This document shows positions 57,400 through 64,000 of a stretch of DNA of 64,000 bases, piece by piece (positions within the stretch are counted from its first letter, which is position 1; every line of letters starts with the position of its first letter). The position numbers were made by a program, and so were the translations under genes. Origin of the DNA: Culex pipiens pallens. Lineage: Eukaryota > Arthropoda > Insecta > Diptera > Culicidae. The notes below the pieces were generated by a model. It saw only the letters and a list, made by a program, of their open reading frames with translations. It had not been told where the DNA came from and did not search any database. The stretch lies in assembly GCF_016801865.2 (NCBI RefSeq), contig NC_068939.1, positions 122,995,671 through 123,059,670 on the forward strand, in the 5' to 3' direction.

Positions 57400-59822
57400 A
57401 CGGTGCCCAGAATATGGTACTTTTTCTCAAAACCTCACTCCACAAGCTCAATATTGTGCCTTGAGCTATTTTAGGACTCTGAGCAAAATATGAGCAAAAT
57501 CGGTCAACATTTACCCATTGATACTCGAAGGTGAAGTTTGTATGGGAAAAATCGAAAAAATGTATGGAAAACTCAAATTTCTTACGGTTTGGTTGGCACG
57601 GTGCGCTTCTTTCGTCAAAATATTCCCAAAAGTGAGATTCTCATTGGAAATTTAATGCTCTACAACTTTGTAGAACATAGCAAAGCTGGCAAACTTGACC
57701 CTTAATAGTTATTAGCGATTTAAAAAAAGTCATTTTTGTATGAGAGCAATTCTCTGAGATTTCGGTCATTCGATTTTTTCTGTATTTTTTAATCCGGCTG
57801 AAACTTTTTTGGTGCCTTCGGTATGCCCAAAGAAGCCATTTTGCATCATTAGTTTGTCCATATAATTTTCCATACAAATTTGGCAGCTGTCCATACAAAA
57901 ATGATATGTGAAAATTCAAAAATCTGTATCTTTTGAAGGAATTTTTTGATCGATTTGGTGTCTTCGGCAAAGTTGTAGGTATGGATATGGACTACACTGA
58001 AAAAAAATGGTACACGGTAAAAAAAAAATTGGTGATTTTTTATTTAACTTTTTGTCACTAAAACTTGATTTGCAAAAAAACACTATTTTTAATTTTTTTT
58101 ATTTTTTGATATGTTTTAGAGGACATAAAATGCCAAATTTTCAGAAATTTCCAGAATGGGCAAAAAATCTTTGACTGAGTTATGATTTTTTGAATCAATA
58201 CAATTTTTTTAAAAAAATCGAAATATTAGTCGCAAAAAATTTTCAACTTCATTTTTCGATGTAAAATCGAATTTGCAATCAAAACATACTTTAGTGATTT
58301 TTTGATAAAGTGCACCGTTTTCAAGTTATAACCAATTTTAGGTAACTTTTTTGAAAATAGTCGCAGTTTTTCATTTTTTAAAATTAGTGCCCATGTTTGC
58401 CCATCTTTGAAAAAACTTTTTGAAAAGCTGAGAAAATTCTCTATATTTTGCTTTATTGAACTTTGTCGATACGACCCATAGTTGCTGAGATATTGCCATG
58501 CAAAGGTTAAAAAACAGGAAAATTGATGTTTTCTAAGTCTCACCCAAATAACCCACCATTTTCTAATGTCGATATCTCAGCAACTATAGGTCCGATTTAC
58601 AATGTTAAAACATAAAACATTCGTGAAATTTTCCGATCTTTTCGAAAAAAATATTTTTAAAAATTTAAAATCAAGACTAACATTTCAAATGGGCGTAATA
58701 TTGAATGTTTTGCCCGTTTGAAATGTTAGTCCTGATTTTAAATTTTTGAAAATATTTTTTTCGAAAAGATCGGAAAATTTCACGAATGTTTCATGTTTTA
58801 ACATTGTAAATCGGACCTATAGTTGCTGAGATATCGACATTAGAAAATGGTGGGTTATTTGGGTGAGACTTAGAAAACATCAATTTTCCTGTTTTTTAAC
58901 CTTTGCATGGCAATATCTCAGCAACTATGGGTCGTATCGACAAAGTTCAATAAAGCAAAATATAGAGAATTTTTTCAGCTTTTCAAAAATATTTTTTTCA
59001 AAGATGGGCAAACATGGGCATTAATTTTAAAAAATGAAAAACTGCGACTATTTTCAAAAAAGTTACCTAAAATTGGTTATAACTTGAAAACGGTGCACTT
59101 TATCAAAAAATCACTAAAGTATGTTTTGATTGCAAATTCGATTTTACATCGAAAAATGAAGTTGAAAATTTTTTGCGACTAATATTTCGATTTTTTTAAA
59201 AAAATTGTATTGATTCAAAAAATCATAACTCAGTCAAAGATTTTTTGCCCATTCTGGAAATTTCTGAAAATTTGGCATTTTATGTCCTCTAAAACATATC
59301 AAAAAATAAAAAAAATTAAAAATAGTGTTTTTTTGCAAATCAAGTTTTAGTGACAAAAAGTTAAATAAAAAATCACCAAATTTTTTTTTACCGTGTATCA
59401 TTTTTTTTCAGTGTAGTCCATATCCATACCTACAACTTTGCCGAAGACACCAAATCGATCAAAAAATTCCTTCAAACGATACAGATTTTTGAATTTTCAC
59501 ATATCATTTTTGTATGGACAGCTGCCAAATTTGTATGGAAAATTATATAGACAAACTAATGATGCAAAATGGCTTCTTTGGGCATACCAAAGGCACCAAA
59601 AAAGTTTCAGCTGGATTAAAAAATACAAAAATTAAAATTAAAGAAAAAAGACCGATTCCGTAGAGAACTGCTCATGAACAACACTTTTTCACCAACTTTA
59701 GGCACGGGTAGCAATGGGTTAATCTCAACCAATTTCGCCCAAAATTTGCACAGATGCTTAAAATAACCCAAAAAACCGTTTTTCGCTTGTGGAGTAGGAG
59801 GTCATTTTTTCTGGGCACCCTA
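57400..59822 (+). mobile_element. GGTGCCCAG element interrupted by a hairpin element
   Basis: Ends ACGGTGCCCAGAA and TTCTGGGCACCCTA. GTGATGAGT flanks both (57391-57399, 59823-59831), an 8- or 9-bp duplication. The outer parts (57400-57743 and 59678-59822) align in order with 4519-5006. The difference is the 1930-base insertion at 57744-59673. Confidence 0.8.
57744..59673. mobile_element. 1.93-kb near-perfect hairpin element, target duplication ATGA
   Basis: Left arm 57744-58694 (951 bases) and right arm 58712-59673 (962) are almost identical inverted copies around a 17-base loop. Ends are GAGCAATTCTCTGAG and the complement of GAGCAGTTCTCTACG. ATGA lies on both sides (57740-57743, 59674-59677) but once at the matching place in the empty copy near 4860. 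Frames on opposite strands of the two arms encode the same short peptides only because the arms mirror each other. No transposase is present, so movement would depend on another source. Confidence 0.9.
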
Positions 59823-59831
59823 GTGATGAGT

Positions 59832-59981
59832 CACCCAAAACCTCTTTTACGCAAATGGACCGACGTTTTTCTTCCCCATCCGATAAAAGGCCAGAAGAAT
59901 AAGGCGGGAATCGAACCTGTGCCCCATCGCAACACAGGGATCGGCAGCCGAAGCCGCTAACCACCGCGCCTCGCGCCATTG
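59832..59981 (-). mobile_element. tRNA-derived SINE, minus strand
   Basis: On the minus strand the head (59977-59899) has GCGCGGTGGTTAGCGGC (A box), CGGCTGCCGATCC and GGTTCGATTCCC (B box). The tail runs to GTAAAAGAGGTTTTGGGTGA near 59832. It abuts the target duplication of the 57400-59822 element. The head does not fold as a working tRNA. Confidence 0.7.
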
Positions 59982-60441
59982 TAAGCCAATCAAATAAACC
60001 TGAAAATGCAGAGATGAGCATATTTCGAAGCATTTTTAAACAACTTGCAGGTCCAAAGAAAAAGATTTTTTTTGTTTCCAAGAGAAGTTTTTTCACTTGC
60101 TGGTGGTGCTAGACTTTTTAAATTTCAATTGATTTTAGTTAATTTTTCATCCTCAAAGAATAAAAAGAAAAAAAACAGCTATATATCAAAATATTTCAAA
60201 AACACAATTGAGACAAAAATTGCAAAAACTGTTGAATGACACAAAAGTAAAGTAGTACTTGATACATGTTCTGAAAAGTCGATTTTTTCAGCACTCAAAA
60301 GCTTGATTGAACTTTTCAGCACTTTTATTTTGGTGATGCCAATTCGTCACTTTAGAAAGACAAGAAAGTAAGTTTTATTCAAAACATAATAGTAAAGTAA
60401 TTCTTTTCAACAAATTTTGAAATGTTTCAACTGTTATTAGA
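59982..60441. other. AT-rich stretch with GTGCTGAAAAG words
   Basis: 60265-60325 repeats the TTTTTTCAGCACT phrase seen at 36840-37159. Otherwise nothing recognisable. Confidence 0.4.
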
Positions 60442-60554
60442 CTATACACTCGATTATCCGAAGTTCAATAATCTGAAGGTTTGTATGGGACTTCGGATAA
60501 TCAAATCACGAACATTATTTTTTTCATTTTTTTTCTTATTTTCTTACTTTTAAC

Positions 60555-62765
60555 CAGGGCTGTGGAGTCGGAGTCGGAGTCGGAGCCGGAGTCGGTGGAG
60601 TCGGGTCTTTTTGGGGACCTGGAGTCGGAGTCGGAGTCGGAGTCGTCAAAACTCGAACAGCTGGAGTCGGAGTCGGAGCCGGAGTCGGCTAAATTTTAAG
60701 AGCTGGAGTCGGAGTCGGAGTCGGAGCCGAAGATTTCTGATTACCCGGAGTTGGAGTCGGAGTCGAAGTTATCTTAAATTTAACAAAAATTATGTTTTTT
60801 TTTAGAATTTGCTATAAAACAGCTTAATTTCCAAAACATCTTATATTTTTAATTGATTTATCAGATGACATTATGTTTTTGAAACTTTTTATTGTGATTG
60901 AAAATCTCTAATTGTGTTTTTTTTTTCTTTTAAACCGAATTTCGCACTTCACAGCGTTGATTGCTGGAAACATTCGTTATTACACTATAATCACTAATTG
61001 ATAACCTCTTACCCAAGTTTGTAGTATCATAATTTAAAAAATAATAAAAAATATTGGTTATGTAGTCAGACATATCTAATTGATTCTTGAATGCTTCTTT
61101 TTGCCTATATTTATGTACCCTTTAAATTCAAATTTGACCAAATTTCATCCAGTTATTTCTTAAAAAAGTACACACACAGTCATCTTTTACCCCGATAGCA
61201 TATGTCTTGGAAGTTTTAAGTTAAATTATTTTTTAGGAAAAAATTACGAGGTACATAAAAAGATTAAAAATAGTAATCACTGTTTTTGCAAATCGAAAAA
61301 AGTCACTGACAGTTTAACTTTTGTAACAAATAATCAACGATAATAACAATCTCTTACTTGGAACTATACATGCGCATTTTGTTTATAACTGAGTACAAGA
61401 AATCAAAGTGTTGCATTTAAAATAATTGAAACTAACAAAAAATATCAAAACAAGTTGCAACAAATTTTGAAATAATCATTGATTGTTGATGTTGATGTTG
61501 ATTTAAGGTAAACTATTTTGATATCGTTGCAAATTATCGTTGAACAAATCTCAAGAATTCAGTACAATAATGAACTAATAAAAAAATGTGTAGAACAAAA
61601 TATAGGATTTTAATTTATTTTTCAAATATTATAAAAAAAAACAAAATCAAAATATTATCAACTGGTACGAATTTTCTCATACTGTTTGTCCCACGCCAAT
61701 ATGACGGAAGGTGATAATCATTGCATATCAATGTACCTTAACAAAATGAAATATTTGTGACCTAGAAAATATTTTACTTGTGGATATTTGTTTTTTATTA
61801 CATATTAAGTTTTTTCATATATTTTGATGGAGGCGCAAGATCATTCATAAAGCTTCGTTTTAGGTGAAGATTCACGAAGTATCGTGCGCCTCCTTTTTAA
61901 AGTATATAAAATTTTAAATTAAAATAAATTAAAAATTTCCAGGGTAAAATATTTTCCATGTCACAGATATTTGAAAAGGACATCTTAAGCGTCCTTTCCA
62001 CGAAGAAATTGTTTAGATACATTGATTTGCAATAATAATCTCCTTCAGCCATGGCGTGATGTCCATGTACGTCTTAAAAAAAAAAACATGTTTCGTTTAA
62101 AATTGTCATTCAAAAATAAGGTGCCTGTCACTGTGCTTCTTACAAATGTCAGCCTGAAAGTGAGCAAATTGAATTTTAATGTTCAATAGATCATTAAGGC
62201 CAGGTTTCTTTTAGTTATTCATTCAAAAATAACAATTTAATATTTAAATTTATTAGCTTTGAAAAAAATATTTTCAAATTTGAGGTTAAGCAAATAAATC
62301 CAAATTTACTTACAAAACTGTTCTTCTCAAAATGCCTCTAAAACTGAAGATTTTTTTTTGGTTTCTGTTTCCATAACGTATAAAACTTGTAACCTAGAAA
62401 CTTTTTTTCCGTTTATTTACTTAACTTTACTTTAACTTAACTTATTTTTCTTGAGAAAAACATGACGCTTAGAGAGTATTTAAATAATCCTATTTATCAA
62501 TGTTTTAAAAATAATTAACTAATAACAGTTAACTAACTTTTGAAACATTTAAAAATATGTGGAGTCGGAGTCGGAGTCAACCATTTGTTGAAAGCTGGAG
62601 TCGGAGTCGGCAAGAGTTGGTAGGCCGGAGTCGGAGTCGGAGTCGGAGCCAACCATTTGTTGAAAGCCGGAGCCGGAGTCGGAGTCGGAGTCGGCTAATC
62701 TGAGAAAGCCGGAGTCGGAGTCGGAGTCGGAGTCGTTTGAAATATGACCCGACTCCGCAGCCCTG
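60555..62765. mobile_element. 2.2-kb hAT-like element with GGAGTC sub-terminal repeats
   Basis: CAGGGCTGTGGAGTCGG and the complement of CAGGGCTGCGGAGTCGG are the ends; CTTTTAAC lies on both sides (60547-60554, 62766-62773). An 8-bp duplication and a CAG start fit hAT-type elements. Dense GGAGTC hexamers occupy about 60565-60770 and 62560-62745, possible transposase-binding arrays. The interior is AT-rich. At 61690-62060 it has a second imperfect palindrome with GGAGGCGCAAGATC and CGTGCGCCTCC. No transposase, so non-autonomous. Confidence 0.85.
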
Positions 62766-62803
62766 CTTTTAACAACTAATTCGAGTTCTGTGACTCCAAC
62801 TTA

Positions 62804-63020
62804 CCCAAGTAACATTTTTTTCCAGGAGCTCTACAAGAGCTCTTCAAGATAGCTACAGCATAGCAGTTTGGACCGCGGTAGGATAAAACTCTCTTCAAGT
62901 ACTCTTCCAAACTCCTGAAGAAGTTTTGAAAAGAATTTTATCCTACCGCGGTCCAAACTGCTATGCTGTAGCTATCTTGAAGAGCTCTTGTAGAACTCCT
63001 GGAAAAAAATGTTACTTGGG
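62804..63020. mobile_element. 217-bp hairpin MITE with CCCAAGTAAC ends, TA target
   Basis: CCCAAGTAACATTTTTTTCC at the left is exactly complemented at the right, and arms of about 85-90 bases differ at only a few positions. TA flanks both (62802-62803, 63021-63022). The arms contain GGACCGCGGTAGGATAAAA. A diverged copy is at 40975-41085. Confidence 0.88.
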
Positions 63021-63243
63021 TAGTCAAATTTCAATGGTTGATTGCCTTTTAAATTTTAAAGTGCATTTTCAATATTTTATCAAAGCCATTTTGGCCGCCA
63101 TCTTGGATTTTAAAATTCTAAATCACTTTAGATATGTTTTGGGGCATGCTCGACAGCATTTTTTTTGGTGATTCGATTATCCTATGTTTCGATTATTCAA
63201 AGTGACATTTTGCCAAGGCCTTCGAAAAATCGAATCTGGACTG

Positions 63244-63734
63244 CATTTATGAAAACATTATCGTCAGCTGTGTGCTATCTTGTGACAACGACCATTTAGT
63301 ACTTTTCGAGAAAATCGATTTTTAAAGTTTGTTGGTAAATAACTTCAAAACTATGAATGATAGAGCCAAACTTTTTGAAGCAATCGGTTCGTATACTATC
63401 GCTTAACAAACGCTCCAAGTTTCAACTAATTTGGTTACACCACTTAAAAGATACTGTAAATAATGTAAACAAAAATCTGAAAAGCACGTGTCTCAAGTGT
63501 GTTTCGTTAGTAAAATTGTACTACGTGTCACAAGTGTGCACTGAATTCCCATACAAACTAAAATAGGCTTAAATCAATAGTTTAACCGACTTAATCAGTA
63601 TATTTTCAAAAACAAAAGGTTGCATTGCCTTTAGAAAGTATGTGTGTACATAAATTTGTGAAAAACAAGACAAATTTTCCACATTTTCCAACAACATGTA
63701 TGACGTGTCACAAGTGTGCACGATCATTTTGATG
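63244..63734. other. AT-rich stretch with an 18-bp direct repeat
   Basis: ACGTGTCACAAGTGTGCAC occurs at about 63524 and again at 63703, with a weaker CACGTGTCTCAAGTGTG at 63486. No gene. Confidence 0.5.
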
Positions 63735-64000
63735 ATAAGGCTGGTGCAAATATTTTTAAAAGTTTTTGTCACCCCCCCCTTCAAAATTGGCCCGAAAAAT
63801 CAGGGGGCAAAAAAAATATTTTTACAATAAACTTCAAAATTTCAATGAAAATTCAAGTGCAACCAACTGAAATCAAATTAAAATACATTCTTCTGCATTT
63901 AAAATCATTTTTAGCATGTTTGGGTTTATTAAAAAATCTTAAGATTTTTTGAAAATTTTCAATGCAAAATCTTTTTTTTTCGATACAATTTTTGTTTTTG
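63735..64000. repeat. Interspersed repeat shared with 36484-36740, cut by the window end
   Basis: TTCAAAATTGGCCCGAAAAATCAGGGGG and later phrases match the other copy in order; this copy follows a C8 run. Confidence 0.6.

Larger units (their letters stand above)
60442..63243. mobile_element. Pogo/Tigger-like MITE containing two nested elements
   Basis: Left end ACACTCGATTATCCGAAG with TTCGGATAATCAAATC; right end the complement of CAGTCCAGATTCGATTTTTC. GCCGCCATCTTGGATTTTAA near 63093 is shared with 7587-7983. Removing the hAT-like element (60555-62765) and the hairpin MITE (62804-63020) leaves roughly 0.57 kb, close to the size of the simple copy. Confidence 0.7.

Noticed and set aside
58226..59635. 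Pairs of matching ~100-codon frames on opposite strands
   Set aside because: They are mirror images produced by the hairpin arms; no conserved domain or codon signal.

Overview
The window looks like eukaryotic, AT-rich, repeat-saturated insect DNA, most likely from a culicine mosquito. Three canonical animal tRNA genes, tRNA-derived SINEs, a dense and varied set of MITEs, and one split gene with poly-Asn/poly-His coding exons support an insect. The narrowing to mosquito rests on my recollection of the repeat style and was not checked by a database search. I saw no operons, CRISPR arrays, transposase-length reading frames or viral genes.

The only protein gene I can support lies on the minus strand. 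Its first coding exon is 45863-46318, its second is 40292-40831, and a less certain third is 3268-3354. All three junctions are phase 0, and the translation (about 361 residues) resembles the low-complexity N-terminal part of a developmental transcription factor. Intron 1 is about 5.0 kb and intron 2 would be about 37 kb, so most of the window is probably intron. An A-rich 5'UTR-like stretch lies upstream at 46319-46960. Intron 2 carries tRNA-Asn(GTT) and tRNA-Arg(TCG) on the plus strand and initiator tRNA-Met(CAT) on the minus strand.

Layout: 1-2.6 kb A/G-rich tandem repeat; 2.7-4.5 kb candidate exon 3 and an inverted-repeat relic; 4.5-18.4 kb nested MITEs and SINEs around GC-richer unique islands; 18.8-21.1 kb a giant hairpin element; 22.4-25.3 kb unique islands around a 1.25-kb CTCAA satellite; 26.5 kb a SINE with 12-bp target duplication; 28.3-30.8 kb a run of four short-unit satellites; 31.6-34.2 kb three tRNA genes around another satellite; 35.3-39.4 kb MITEs; 40.3-46.3 kb exons 2 and 1 with a 1.85-kb octamer satellite and a nested transposon in intron 1; 49.3-51.7, 54.4-55.4 and 57.4-59.8 kb further hairpin elements; 60.4-63.2 kb a stack of at least three nested DNA transposons.

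The most interesting signal is a group of long hairpin (foldback) elements at 18800-21138, 49349-51672, 54408-55400 and 57744-59673. Each is flanked by a 4-bp duplication beginning AT (ATAC, ATAG, ATCT, ATGA). Three share the terminus GAG(C/T)AA(T/C)TC or a close variant. For 57744-59673 an unoccupied copy of the target is present at 4519-5006. Arms of about 0.55-1.2 kb inside a probable intron could give long double-stranded RNA if transcribed; that role is inference.
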